Shown here: one piece after another, positions 7,942 through 16,814 of the stretch
Numbering within the stretch: position 1 is the stretch's first letter
How the letters are laid out: every line of letters begins with the position of its first letter
From: Actinomycetes bacterium
Lineage (GTDB): Bacteria; Actinomycetota; Acidimicrobiia; Acidimicrobiales; SZUA-35
DNA: 64,000 bases
NCBI GenBank assembly: GCA_024276425.1
Contig: JAJRXF010000202.1
Coordinates: 1 to 64,000, forward strand
Direction: 5' to 3'
The notes under the pieces: generated by a model
Told to the model about the DNA's origin: nothing
The model's input: only the letters and a program-made list of their open reading frames with translations
Database searches by the model: none
Made by a program: the position numbers and the translations under genes

Positions 7942-8630
7942 GTATCACCACGACCGTGTCTGGTCTCACCGAAGCTCTTGCCGAGACACTAACGGCACTT
8001 GAACTAGGAGCTGAGCCGACTGACGTTGGTGACCTTACAACTGATCTCGCCAGCCCACTTATAACTGCCGACCTAAGCGAGCCAGGGGCCAATGAGCCCG
8101 AACTTGTCGTCGCTGTTCGAGACGATCTTGGCGATGACGGCGAGAAGTTACTCGATGCACTAACAGGCGCATTTGTCGGCGATCTCACCGCAAATGCCGC
8201 ACCCCCCGTCGGCAAAGTTACCGACATCCTCGATCGCTTCAGCGTCCCGACCTCGGCTATTCGAATCGAGAAGGATGGAACAACGGTTGCGGTAGTGGTC
8301 ACGGGCGGCGACCGACGGGCCGAAGCCCACGTTTCGAGCCAAACAGACTCTCCATCAATTCTGGCTCCTCCGGCCGTCAATTCCAGCCTGGACATGCTCC
8401 GAAACGTCGAACTCACGGTTTCGGTCGAACTAGGCCGGACATCGATGGCCTTGGCCGACGTCGTGCGCCTCGATATCGGATCAGTGATAGAACTCGACCG
8501 CGCCACTGGTGCTCCGGTTGACGTCCGAGTCAACGGCACGTTGCTTGCCCGCGGGGAAGTCGTCGTCGTCGACGATGAGTACGCCGTCAGGGTGACTGAG
8601 ATCATCGACCCGGCGCACGAGGGCCCATAA
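7938..8630 (+). CDS. fliN: Flagellar motor switch protein FliN
   Basis: A 230-aa protein. The last ~80 residues form the SpoA fold typical of FliN (MLRNVELTVSVELGRTSMALADVVRLDIGSVIELDR, then VRVNGTLLARGEVVVVDDEYAVRVTEI). The N-terminal 145 residues are a second, weakly conserved domain, making it longer than enteric FliN (137 aa) and more like FliN/FliY-type proteins. No CheC phosphatase motif (D/S-x3-E-x2-N) is evident, so it should not be called FliY. It is coupled to fliM and to fliO (TAATG). Confidence 0.9.
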   Translation: MSITTTVSGLTEALAETLTALELGAEPTDVGDLTTDLASPLITADLSEPGANEPELVVAVRDDLGDDGEKLLDALTGAFVGDLTANAAPPVGKVTDILDRFSVPTSAIRIEKDGTTVAVVVTGGDRRAEAHVSSQTDSPSILAPPAVNSSLDMLRNVELTVSVELGRTSMALADVVRLDIGSVIELDRATGAPVDVRVNGTLLARGEVVVVDDEYAVRVTEIIDPAHEGP

Positions 8631-9229
8631 TGGGTGGGGTCTCAACGATCGAGCTAGTCGCTCGAATGATTGGCTCTTTGCTGGTCATTGGCGGCCTCCT
8701 ATTGCTCGTTCAACGACTTGGCAAGAATCGCCTGGGCGGACTGGGCCGTGGCGGCTCGCCCACGCTCACCGTGACGTCTCGCAAACAACTCGGACGTGGG
8801 AGTTCAGTTGCTCTTGTGCAAGCTGGCCAGCGCAACTTCCTCCTGGGGGTGACGGAAAACTCGATCCGCCTGCTGGCCGAAGGCAACGATCTTGCGACCA
8901 ATCCCCTCCAGGAAGCCGACTCCAAAGCAGTGCCTCCAACACGGAGTCGAACGAAGTTGCGGAGCAGGAAGAGTCCACCCGACCAACAACGACAAACCGG
9001 TCAATCTCAGGCTGAATTGTCAACCCAGCTTGCAGCCATCAACCGGAGTTGGATTCCTCCCACAGCCGAGGTCGACCGATACAGCGACGAACCAAACCAC
9101 GAACCCACCAGCATGGCACGGAAGCCACGCCGCAAAACCTTGAGGGCCAATCGCTCGGCCCCGAGTCCGATTCGTTCAGGGACGAGTGCACTAGATGCTC
9201 TCCGAGAAATGACGGTCCGAAAGGGCTGA
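8630..9229 (+). CDS. fliO: Flagellar biosynthesis protein FliO
   Basis: A 199-aa protein with one N-terminal membrane helix (about residues 8-28). A FliO domain follows (LTVTSRKQLGRGSSVALVQAGQRNFLLGVTENSIRLL). The tail after residue ~95 is long, basic and low in complexity. FliO assists assembly of the FliP ring of the export gate. The family is short and diverse, so the call depends on the domain and on its place between fliN and fliP. The start overlaps the fliN stop by one base. Confidence 0.85.
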   Translation: MGGVSTIELVARMIGSLLVIGGLLLLVQRLGKNRLGGLGRGGSPTLTVTSRKQLGRGSSVALVQAGQRNFLLGVTENSIRLLAEGNDLATNPLQEADSKAVPPTRSRTKLRSRKSPPDQQRQTGQSQAELSTQLAAINRSWIPPTAEVDRYSDEPNHEPTSMARKPRRKTLRANRSAPSPIRSGTSALDALREMTVRKG

Positions 9230-9254
9230 CAGCTCGGAGGCGGAGGCCTCCCGC

Positions 9255-10205
9255 ATGAAACTGCTTCGCCGCCGAATACGGCAGTGGATCTCCTTCATAT
9301 CAGCAAGCCCACGGCGGCCATGCGCTGCAAAGCTCGGCGCGCCCCAACAACTCGGCGCGCCCCTACTTGGGAGTCGAAACACAGCCTTGGTGGCGGCCCC
9401 GATTATTGCCCTGGTCATGAGCACCGTACTGCTCCTCCAACCATCCCCCGTTGACGCTCAGGTCCCTCCATCGATCCCAGTTCCCGAGGCTCCTGTCCCC
9501 GGTGGAAACCAGCCAACCACCCCCATCGACGGCGGTGGAGCAATACAGATCGATATCGGGACTCCAGGCTCGGAGCCTTCCCAATCGGTGATCCTCATCG
9601 TCGGGCTCGCCGTGCTCTCCTTGGCCCCATCACTGGTCATCATGATGTCTGGTTTCACTCGAATCGTGATCGTGCTCTCACTTACCCGGAACGCCTTGGG
9701 CCTCCAGGGTGTACCGCCGAACCAGGTAATAATCGGTCTCTCCCTTTTCCTCAGCATCTTCGTTATGACTCCCGCACTGACCCAGATGAACGATGAGGCC
9801 CTGCAGCCATACCTCGACGGGGCCATCACTCAGGAAGTTGCCCTGGACCGGGCCACCGTTCCGGTCAAGACGTTCATGCTCGCACAGGTCCGCAATGACG
9901 AACTCGAACTGATGCTGTCGGCCAGCAATATCGACAAGCCGGAGGTTCCCGAAGACATCGCCATGACCACCCTCATCCCGGCCTTCATGCTCTCCGAGCT
10001 CAAGACCGCTTTTATTATCGGATTCGTCGTCTTCGTTCCCTTTCTCATCGTCGATATCGTGGTCGCTGCCAGCCTCATGTCATTAGGCATGGTGATGCTG
10101 CCACCAATCTTTGTTTCCCTCCCATTCAAACTGCTTCTCTTTGTCATGGTCGGAGGGTGGTCACTCATTGTGGAGACCCTCCTAACCAGTTTCGTGGTCG
10201 GGTAG
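9255..10205 (+). CDS. fliP: Flagellar export gate protein FliP
   Basis: A 316-aa export-gate subunit with an N-terminal signal-like helix (about residues 44-66, ending PVDAQ). FliP signatures follow: PSLVIMMSGFTRIVIVLSLTRNALG, PPNQVIIGLSLFLSIFVMTP, and LIPAFMLSELKTAFIIGFVVFVPFLIVDIVV. The first 43 residues are Arg-rich and may be over-extended; a later start is possible. FliP5-FliQ4-FliR1 forms the secretion channel. It lies 25 bp after fliO. Confidence 0.95.
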   Translation: MKLLRRRIRQWISFISASPRRPCAAKLGAPQQLGAPLLGSRNTALVAAPIIALVMSTVLLLQPSPVDAQVPPSIPVPEAPVPGGNQPTTPIDGGGAIQIDIGTPGSEPSQSVILIVGLAVLSLAPSLVIMMSGFTRIVIVLSLTRNALGLQGVPPNQVIIGLSLFLSIFVMTPALTQMNDEALQPYLDGAITQEVALDRATVPVKTFMLAQVRNDELELMLSASNIDKPEVPEDIAMTTLIPAFMLSELKTAFIIGFVVFVPFLIVDIVVAASLMSLGMVMLPPIFVSLPFKLLLFVMVGGWSLIVETLLTSFVVG

Positions 10206-10214
10206 GCCTTGACC

Positions 10215-10481
10215 ATGGACGAAGCTGTTGTCATTGAGATCGTCACGTCCGCCATGTGGACCGCAGCCAAAGTCGGTGCGCCCATCCTGCTCACAGCCAT
10301 GGGAGTAGGGATTTTTATCGGCCTATTCCAGTCGATCACCCAGGTTCAAGAACAGACCTTGGCTTTCGTGCCCAAGTTCATTGCCGTAGGCCTGGTCATC
10401 GTGGTTTCGGGCAACTGGATGATGCAGGAATTGATCGCGTTCACACGCGATGTGATTCTCCGGATCCCCCAATACCTGTGA
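10215..10481 (+). CDS. fliQ: Flagellar export gate protein FliQ
   Basis: An 88-aa protein with two membrane helices and the family pattern (APILLTAMGVGIFIGLFQSITQVQEQTLAFVPK). The ATG at 10215 gives the usual FliQ length of about 89 aa; a TTG two codons upstream is possible but less likely. It lies 9 bp after fliP and 10 bp before fliR. Confidence 0.93.
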   Translation: MDEAVVIEIVTSAMWTAAKVGAPILLTAMGVGIFIGLFQSITQVQEQTLAFVPKFIAVGLVIVVSGNWMMQELIAFTRDVILRIPQYL

Positions 10482-10491
10482 GCTCGGTTGA

Positions 10492-11265
10492 ATGAATCTG
10501 GCAGTCGACCCCGGAATCTTGCTGAGTTTCGTACTCGTTACGACGCGCCTGCTCGCCGTGTTTACACTCTCACCTCCCTTTAGCGGAACCCTCGTTCCCA
10601 ATCGTATTCGAGTCGGTCTGGCCGTCGCTCTTGGCCTGTCGGTAGCTCCAGGTCAGCCCATCATCCTCGAAGCAGGAGTGGGCGAGTGGTCAACAGGGAC
10701 ACTGGTCTCAGCAATTGTCTACCAGGTCGCCGTCGGAGCTCTTCTTGGCTTTCTTGTTCAACTCCTAATGTCGACGCTACAAATTGCGGGTGCCATGGCG
10801 GACTTCAGCGGCGGTCTCTCCAGCGCTGCCCTGTTCGACCCCTTTACCCAGTCGAATTCAGCCCCAATGGGACGTCTCTATCAACTCATTGGGGTGACCG
10901 CGCTCATTGTTATGAACGGCCACCTAATGATCGTTCGAGGGGTGCTCCGCAGCTACGAGGCGGCGCCAGTTTCAGGGCTTCGAGCCGATGCGATCGCTCC
11001 GGTACTATCCGACGGCATTGGGCAACTCATGGTCGCCGCCGTCGAGATCAGCTTTCCCATACTCGTCGCCCTCAGTATGACCGAAGTTGTTCTGGCCTTG
11101 GCAACCCGAGCCGCCCCAAAGATGAATATCATGGTCATCGGATTTGCGGTCAAGGCCTTGGTCCTCATTTCGCTCTTTAGCGTGGCCCTACCGCTGCTAA
11201 CCAAGGCGGTTGGCACCCTCGTTTTTCGAGCCCTCAGATGGGGCCTCGCGCTCGTAGGGGCCTGA
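10492..11265 (+). CDS. fliR: Flagellar export gate protein FliR
   Basis: A 257-aa polytopic protein with six or so predicted helices. FliR features include TRLLAVFTLSPPFSGTLVPNRIRVGLAVALG, GALLGFLVQLLMSTLQIAGAMADFSGGLS and FPILVALSMTEVVLALATRAAPKMNI. It is the single-copy component of the FliPQR channel. It ends one base before flhB. Confidence 0.94.
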   Translation: MNLAVDPGILLSFVLVTTRLLAVFTLSPPFSGTLVPNRIRVGLAVALGLSVAPGQPIILEAGVGEWSTGTLVSAIVYQVAVGALLGFLVQLLMSTLQIAGAMADFSGGLSSAALFDPFTQSNSAPMGRLYQLIGVTALIVMNGHLMIVRGVLRSYEAAPVSGLRADAIAPVLSDGIGQLMVAAVEISFPILVALSMTEVVLALATRAAPKMNIMVIGFAVKALVLISLFSVALPLLTKAVGTLVFRALRWGLALVGA

Positions 11266-11266
11266 G

Positions 11267-12478
11267 ATGGCTACAAGCAATAGCGGAGAAAAGACGGAAA
11301 AGCCGACACCGAAGCGTCTCAGTGACGCCAGAAAGAAAGGTCAGATACCTCGCTCAGTTGATCTGGTTCAATACGTCGTTCTTCTAATTGTCACCTATCT
11401 CATTCCTCTAACACTTCGTCGCATGTTCGCGGCGATCTCATCCGTCGTAGCCGCTGCCAATCAGGCGGCAAGCACCGGTGACCTCGAAGCAACCCTGCTC
11501 ACTCTCAAGCCTGCGATTCCTATCACCGTAGTAGCGCTCGCACCCCTACTGGGCACGGTCATGGTCGTGACCTGGTTTGGATTGGCTGTTCAGGGTGGGG
11601 TCGTCATTACTTCAGACCCATTGAAGCCAAAGCTCAGTCGAATCTCGATGAAAGAGGGAACTAAACGGCTCTTCTCCGCTCAACCCCTCGTAGACACCAT
11701 CAAGTCGTTTTTGCGCTTGGTTGTTCTTGGGATTCTGATGACCAGCCTAGTCAGCGAGGTGTTGCAGCGTCACGCCAACGGCACCAGTAGCGATGTGGCA
11801 AAAACGCTTCCTCTCCTCGGAGACGCGATCATCAATTTGATTCGTCTCGCCGCCATTATCGGCATCGTGATTGGCCTTGGCGACTATGCCTTCCAACGAC
11901 ACAAAACCAACAAGCAACTCAAGATGAGCAAGTACGACATCAAGATGGAACAAAAGGGGGCCGAGGGTGACCCAATGGTGCGGGCACGTCGCCGGGCCGC
12001 CCACCAGAAGCTTAGCCAAAACCAAATGCTCAACGAGGTCAGTGAAGCTGCGGTTGTGATGGTCAACCCAAGCCACGTCGCTGTGGCAATCAAATATTCC
12101 GGAGATGGGGTTCCCAAGCTCGTGGCCAAGGGTGGCGACGAGTTAGCCCTTCGAATTCGAGAACGTGCTCTTAGCAGCGGAGTTCCAGTGGTGGAGGTAC
12201 GACCACTCGCTCGGTTCCTCCATGACCATCTCGATGTTGGAGCCGAAATCCCCGCTGCCCTCTATGAGGCCATCGCAATAGTTCTGGCCTTTGTCATGCA
12301 GAAACCGAAGGCCTATTTCGACAACACCATCCGCCGTGTTCGGGTTCCCGAAGCCCGTCTTCTCCAGGCCCGCATTGCTGTGGACTCCAGAGAAGAGGGT
12401 TCCGGCTTCTCCAACCAGAAACCCTCCCGAACCGTGCCAGGGAACGAGAACGGTCCCCGGCCGGGCCCAGCCTCATAG
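11267..12478 (+). CDS. flhB: Flagellar export switch protein FlhB (NPSH variant)
   Basis: A 403-aa protein with the N-terminal GEKTEKPTPKRLSDARKKGQI motif, four membrane helices, and a cytoplasmic domain that normally self-cleaves at N-P-T-H. Here the site reads N267-P268-S269-H270 (NPSHVAVAIKY), a Thr-to-Ser change next to the cleaved bond. FlhB controls the switch from hook to filament substrates. The C-terminal ~45 residues are a Ser/Pro-rich tail. It lies in the rightward export operon. Confidence 0.95.
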   Translation: MATSNSGEKTEKPTPKRLSDARKKGQIPRSVDLVQYVVLLIVTYLIPLTLRRMFAAISSVVAAANQAASTGDLEATLLTLKPAIPITVVALAPLLGTVMVVTWFGLAVQGGVVITSDPLKPKLSRISMKEGTKRLFSAQPLVDTIKSFLRLVVLGILMTSLVSEVLQRHANGTSSDVAKTLPLLGDAIINLIRLAAIIGIVIGLGDYAFQRHKTNKQLKMSKYDIKMEQKGAEGDPMVRARRRAAHQKLSQNQMLNEVSEAAVVMVNPSHVAVAIKYSGDGVPKLVAKGGDELALRIRERALSSGVPVVEVRPLARFLHDHLDVGAEIPAALYEAIAIVLAFVMQKPKAYFDNTIRRVRVPEARLLQARIAVDSREEGSGFSNQKPSRTVPGNENGPRPGPAS

Positions 12479-12549
12479 CTCCAGACCCAGTGCCGAAACT
12501 GTCAACGTTCTAGGTCTTTGTCCAGGATGGGCAAAGCCAGCTGCCAAGG

Positions 12550-14637
12550 ATGGCAGGATTTTCGCGAGGCAGTGTGACTAACGCAAGATCTGGTGGTGCC
12601 GTACTCTCAGCTGGCGTCATCTCCGTAGTTGCCTTGATGGTGATACCGCTCCCCGGAGTGGTTCTCGACATGCTCCTCTCGCTGAACATTGCCTTCGGCG
12701 TGCTTTTGTTGTTAACGACCATCCTGACGCTGCGGGCCCTAGACATGGCGGCGTTTCCATCCTTGCTGCTTATCGCCACCCTGTTCCGCCTCGCTCTCAA
12801 CGTCAGCTCCACCCGTCTCATTCTCAGTACCGGCGGCGCTGGAGGCGTCATTGAAGCCTTCGGTACCTTTGTTGTTGGCGGCTCTGTAGTCGTTGGCCTT
12901 GTGGTATTCCTCATTCTGGTCGTCATCCAGTTCGTTGTGATTACCAATGGCGCATCTCGTGTTGCCGAAGTCGGTGCCCGGTTTACTCTGGATGCTCTGC
13001 CAGGAAAGCAGATGGCGATTGATGCTGATCTTGCAGCGGGCCTCATCGACGAGGAGCAGGCCAGGACACGCCGCCAAGAGGTAAGTCAGGAAGCCGACTT
13101 CTATGGCGCAATGGACGGGGCGTCGAAATTTGTCAAGGGTGACGCGGTTGCCGGCATTCTCATCACTCTTATCAATCTGGTTGGCGGACTGGTTATCGGT
13201 GTTGTTCAACTCGGCATGCCCTTTGGTCAGGCAGTTAGTACCTACTCAACGTTGACCGTCGGAGACGGACTTGCATCCCAGATTCCTGCTCTTTTGATCT
13301 CGATCGCCAGTGGCATCATCGTGACCCGGGCCACTGGCGAGAACGACCTCGGCCACGACGTCATGAGCCAGATCACCAGACAGGATCAGGCCCTGCGCAT
13401 CGGGGGACTTACTCTCATCGGACTAGCGTTGGCTCCAGGAATTCCTATCCTTCCATTCGGGACGGTCGGCCTGATCATGTTTGTTATTGGACGTCGACTC
13501 GCCGCCAAAGCCCTCGTGGCCGTTGAGGAACGAGAGGAGGCCCAAGAGATCGCCGAGGAGATCAATCCGGACGATCCGAAACAGCTCGCGGTCGATATCC
13601 GACCCGAACCTCTCGGACTCGAACTAGCCGTCGACATGGTCGACCTCGTCGACACGGCATCCGGTGGCGACCTACTCGATCGGGTCCGGGCCTTGCGGCG
13701 AAAGATTGCCATGGAGATCGGCCTCATTATCCCACCGGTTCGGACTCGCGACAATATCGATCTTGGAAACGGCGAGTACGTGATCACCATTCATGGGGTG
13801 GAGATGGCCAGAGGCCAAGCACCCACCGGACACATTCTGGTCATCGCCGATGACCTCAACCGCCTTCCTGGTCAGGAAACAGTCGAGCCCGTCTTTGGGC
13901 TTCCAGCCAAGTGGATCACAATCGAGCGGCGGGCCTTGGCCGAGGCCATTAACGGCACCATTGTCGACCGGGCATCGGTCATCACCACCCACTTGGCCGA
14001 GATGATTCGTCAACATTCCGCTGACCTGCTCAGCCGCCAAGAGGTGAAAGAACTTGTCGATCTCGTTCGCCAGAGCGACCCCGCTGTGGTTGACGAACTG
14101 GCCGCCTCCGATCTCACCATCGCCGAAGTCCATCGGGTCCTCCAGGAACTTCTGGCCGAACAAGTTCCGATCCGCGACATCGTTCGGATACTCGATGTTC
14201 TTGGTGAACGATCAAGGGTCACCCGCGAGATGCCGGACCTCACCGAGGCGGTTCGTACTGCGCTCGGTCCATCAATTAGTGCGGGGATTGCCGATGCCGA
14301 AGGAACCCTGGGAGTCATCACGCTTGACCCGAGCGTTGAACATCTCCTGGCCGCAGCATTGCAGTTCGGCCCCTCCGGCCCCGATTTTGCCCTCGAACCC
14401 GAGATCATGCATGAGTTAGTTCTCACCGTGGGCGACCGGGTCCGCGAAGCCGAACAAAACGGGCATCTTCCAGTGATCCTGACCTCCAAGGCTCTTCGAA
14501 GGCCGCTCCGTCAACTTCTCCTCCTCACCGACAATTCTGCCCCCGTGCTCGCCATGGATGAACTCGGACCACAAGTACGCCTCGAACAACTAGGGACGGT
14601 AAGCCTTGAGCAAACCACAGCACTACTCGGGTCCTGA
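12550..14637 (+). CDS. flhA: Flagellar export gate protein FlhA
   Basis: A 695-aa protein, normal for the family. It has eight N-terminal helices and the FHIPEP region (FPSLLLIATLFRLALNVSSTRLIL, TRFTLDALPGKQMAIDADLAAGLI). A cytoplasmic domain from about residue 330 (DLLDRVRALRRKIAMEIGLIIPPVR) forms the nonameric ring that docks chaperone-substrate complexes. The 72-bp gap before it (12479-12549) holds no evident signal. Its 3' end overlaps the next gene by 32 bp. Confidence 0.96.
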   Translation: MAGFSRGSVTNARSGGAVLSAGVISVVALMVIPLPGVVLDMLLSLNIAFGVLLLLTTILTLRALDMAAFPSLLLIATLFRLALNVSSTRLILSTGGAGGVIEAFGTFVVGGSVVVGLVVFLILVVIQFVVITNGASRVAEVGARFTLDALPGKQMAIDADLAAGLIDEEQARTRRQEVSQEADFYGAMDGASKFVKGDAVAGILITLINLVGGLVIGVVQLGMPFGQAVSTYSTLTVGDGLASQIPALLISIASGIIVTRATGENDLGHDVMSQITRQDQALRIGGLTLIGLALAPGIPILPFGTVGLIMFVIGRRLAAKALVAVEEREEAQEIAEEINPDDPKQLAVDIRPEPLGLELAVDMVDLVDTASGGDLLDRVRALRRKIAMEIGLIIPPVRTRDNIDLGNGEYVITIHGVEMARGQAPTGHILVIADDLNRLPGQETVEPVFGLPAKWITIERRALAEAINGTIVDRASVITTHLAEMIRQHSADLLSRQEVKELVDLVRQSDPAVVDELAASDLTIAEVHRVLQELLAEQVPIRDIVRILDVLGERSRVTREMPDLTEAVRTALGPSISAGIADAEGTLGVITLDPSVEHLLAAALQFGPSGPDFALEPEIMHELVLTVGDRVREAEQNGHLPVILTSKALRRPLRQLLLLTDNSAPVLAMDELGPQVRLEQLGTVSLEQTTALLGS

Positions 14638-16324
14638 GCTGGGAGCGCTCCTTGCGCAAGTTCGAAATGAGCTTGGTGAGGACGCAACTATTCACGAGGC
14701 CAACAAGGTTCGAATCGGTGGAGTCGGTGGGTTCTTTGCCAAGGAGTCCTTCGAGATCACCGCATCAGAAATAGTGTCGTTGCCTGAGGACTCTCAACCA
14801 GCCTCCGTCGACGATGGTCCAACAAACCGTGAGGGTCTACACAGCGAGCAAAACAAGCCTGCTTGGCCCATCGCAGACCAAGCAGAATCCGATCCACTCG
14901 AGCCGTCTAGTGAGATTGGCGATCTCGCATCGTCGAGAGAAATACCCGGAACCCAAATCGCGCCACGGCCGCGAATTTCACCAATTAAGGGACGAGAGCT
15001 TTCTCCCCCTCCAGCCAGACATGGTGGGCAATCAGCCGACCAAACAGCCAACCAAACAGCCAACCAAACAGCCATCACATTCAACTTTGACCGCCTGGGA
15101 CCAAGTTCAATCCCCTCAAGGCTGCAGAGCTCCAATCCCTCAAGTTCTCGTGATCCAGTTCCAACTCCTGGTCCGCTCCGCAGCGGGCTTCATGCCTCCG
15201 GGGGCCCATCGACGAGTGTCGGGGAGCTTGTGGCCGACGCTTTGATGGAACGGGCCGAGCTTGTCAACGCGCTAGAGCACCTCGAATCAACCGAACAAAT
15301 GGTCAACGAATACCACCGGGAGGAGCACCGCCTCGACCCTCGAAACGCGGGGCTTGGCGACTCACGCTCACTCGATCCCGGCCTTCTTGAACCAGGCTCA
15401 ATACCAGGCGGCGACACTCAGTCCTTCGACGAGATTCTTGATCGAAATCTCAGCGATCCCTATCTTGATGAGGCCTACAACGACCCGGGCCTCGGCGCAA
15501 CTTCGGACGAGACCAGTTTGGCCCAGACGACCGCTGAGGCTGTGGCGGAACGGATTACTGCTCAGAACCACGAAACAGAACTTGTCGAGGGGGCAACGAA
15601 GAGCGAACAGACGAAGAGCGAACAGACGAAGAGCGAACAGACGAAGAGCGAACAGACGAAGAGCGAACAGACGAAGAGCGAACAGATAGAGACTCAGGAG
15701 ATCATCGAACCAGCCGGCCCTCGCGAACGACCAGACTTTTGGACTCGCCTTGCCCTCGCTCAAGAGGAGGTCTCCCTCTATCAACCCCCAGGCTCCAATG
15801 TGACAGCCATTCTTGGTCCTCTCGAGCTGTCACTTCCCATCGCACGCCGTTGCCAGAAAGAAGAATGGATCGGAGTTGAGGATCTCGCAGTGCTCAGCGC
15901 CCGTCCCGCCATTCCGGGGGTCCCCAGCTGGCAGACGGTCGCAAAGGTCAATGACCTGCATTGGGTCATGAATGAGTGGCGCGCTACTCAACGTCGCGGG
16001 CTTGTTGTCGTCGACACCGGAACCCTTGAGGAGGCCACCTTGGGTCAGCTCATCGTGGAGCTGCGGACAAATGGTGCAGAACTGGTTCGTATTGTTCTGC
16101 CACCCGGTGTCCCAATCGAGACCTTCGTGCGAATGGCTCTGCGCCTAGACCATTCGGTGAGCGAGACCATTCCCGGGCACCTCGCTGTAGATCTTCCCGA
16201 GGGAACATCTCCTCAGGACGTGCTCGTTGTCCTCGACCTCGGGATCGCCATTGGCAGTATTGCTGGCTCACCACTTAGTGCAGAGATGCTCGTGGCTCTA
16301 CGAAGTGAAGTCAGCGGTCCGTAA
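14606..16324 (+). CDS. FlhF-like protein lacking a recognisable GTPase P-loop
   Basis: A 572-aa protein. The N-terminus (GPELGALLAQVRNELGEDATIHEANKVRIGGVGGFFAKESFEI) resembles the start of FlhF. Residues ~55-370 are low complexity, rich in Ser, Pro, Gln and acidic residues. The last ~200 residues look like a NG-domain remnant. Where GxxGxGKTT is expected the sequence reads AILGPLELSLPIARR, with no Lys-Thr, and the later VVVDTG is the only trace of a DTAG-like strand. It follows flhA, the normal place of flhF, and overlaps it by 32 bp through a TTG start. FlhF sets flagellar position; this copy may be only a scaffold. Function is not proven. Confidence 0.65.
   Translation: MSKPQHYSGPELGALLAQVRNELGEDATIHEANKVRIGGVGGFFAKESFEITASEIVSLPEDSQPASVDDGPTNREGLHSEQNKPAWPIADQAESDPLEPSSEIGDLASSREIPGTQIAPRPRISPIKGRELSPPPARHGGQSADQTANQTANQTAITFNFDRLGPSSIPSRLQSSNPSSSRDPVPTPGPLRSGLHASGGPSTSVGELVADALMERAELVNALEHLESTEQMVNEYHREEHRLDPRNAGLGDSRSLDPGLLEPGSIPGGDTQSFDEILDRNLSDPYLDEAYNDPGLGATSDETSLAQTTAEAVAERITAQNHETELVEGATKSEQTKSEQTKSEQTKSEQTKSEQTKSEQIETQEIIEPAGPRERPDFWTRLALAQEEVSLYQPPGSNVTAILGPLELSLPIARRCQKEEWIGVEDLAVLSARPAIPGVPSWQTVAKVNDLHWVMNEWRATQRRGLVVVDTGTLEEATLGQLIVELRTNGAELVRIVLPPGVPIETFVRMALRLDHSVSETIPGHLAVDLPEGTSPQDVLVVLDLGIAIGSIAGSPLSAEMLVALRSEVSGP
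15039..15074 (+). repeat. 12-bp tandem repeat (x3) in the FlhF-like gene
   Basis: Three consecutive perfect copies of ACCAAACAGCCA, in frame, coding for Gln-Thr-Ala-Asn repeats in the disordered middle of the FlhF-like protein. Confidence 0.9.
15596..15685 (+). repeat. 15-bp tandem repeat (x6) coding TKSEQ
   Basis: Six perfect, head-to-tail copies of ACGAAGAGCGAACAG, in frame, encoding (Thr-Lys-Ser-Glu-Gln)6 just before the degenerate NG-like domain. Perfect identity suggests recent slippage and length variation between strains without frame loss. Confidence 0.95.
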
Positions 16325-16731
16325 TGGCAAAGAAGACATCTTCTAACAAGGGAGCGAAAGGCACGAAGGGTAAGAAGGCTGCCAACGAATCCGACTCGGT
16401 TGAGCCAAGCCGGATCGAGCTCGTCGTGGCCCCAACACGGACCCAAGCACAAACCGGTCGGATTGGACTCGGACTTATTCTCGCAATTCCAGTCGGCTGG
16501 AGTCCACTCGATGACGCCTTCGCTGGTCGCGGGCCCTACGAGGTCTCGATGGCAAAGTTCCTGCTGGTTGTAGCCGCCTGCGTAACTGGAACCACCGTGA
16601 TCGGCCGAATCCTGGACCTTGCCTCCAACAATCCGACCCCAACGCCTCATGACCAAAACGGCTCCTCCGACAACACGTTAGAGGGCACCGGGTCTCCAGA
16701 CTCTCTCTCGTTCTCGGCACCCGACCGTTGA
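16324..16731 (+). CDS. Small membrane protein of the flagellar operon, unknown function
   Basis: A 135-aa protein not recognised as a named family. It has a Lys/Gly/Ser-rich N-terminus (about 30 residues), two hydrophobic stretches (about 46-60 and 77-97, AKFLLVVAACVTGTTVIGRIL), and a polar tail rich in Ser, Asn and Pro. The start codon overlaps the previous stop (TAATG), and the next gene's long reading overlaps its end, so it belongs to the operon. Its position between the FlhF-like gene and fliW suggests a flagellar or polar-localisation role, but nothing in the sequence proves it. Confidence 0.6.
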   Translation: MAKKTSSNKGAKGTKGKKAANESDSVEPSRIELVVAPTRTQAQTGRIGLGLILAIPVGWSPLDDAFAGRGPYEVSMAKFLLVVAACVTGTTVIGRILDLASNNPTPTPHDQNGSSDNTLEGTGSPDSLSFSAPDR

Positions 16732-16814
16732 CCGGATCAGCTTCGGAGAACATGCGATCGATGACGTCCAGCACCGGAAGCACCCGATCCAAGCGCGAAG
16801 GAGCTAATCTCCAG

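Noticed and set aside
7832-8605. 257-aa Ser/Thr/Arg-rich reading opposite fliN
   Set aside because: Low-complexity antisense shadow of fliM/fliN; no domain or SD.
12510-13209. Antisense readings opposite flhA
   Set aside because: Composition is the mirror of the conserved flhA membrane region; no independent signals.
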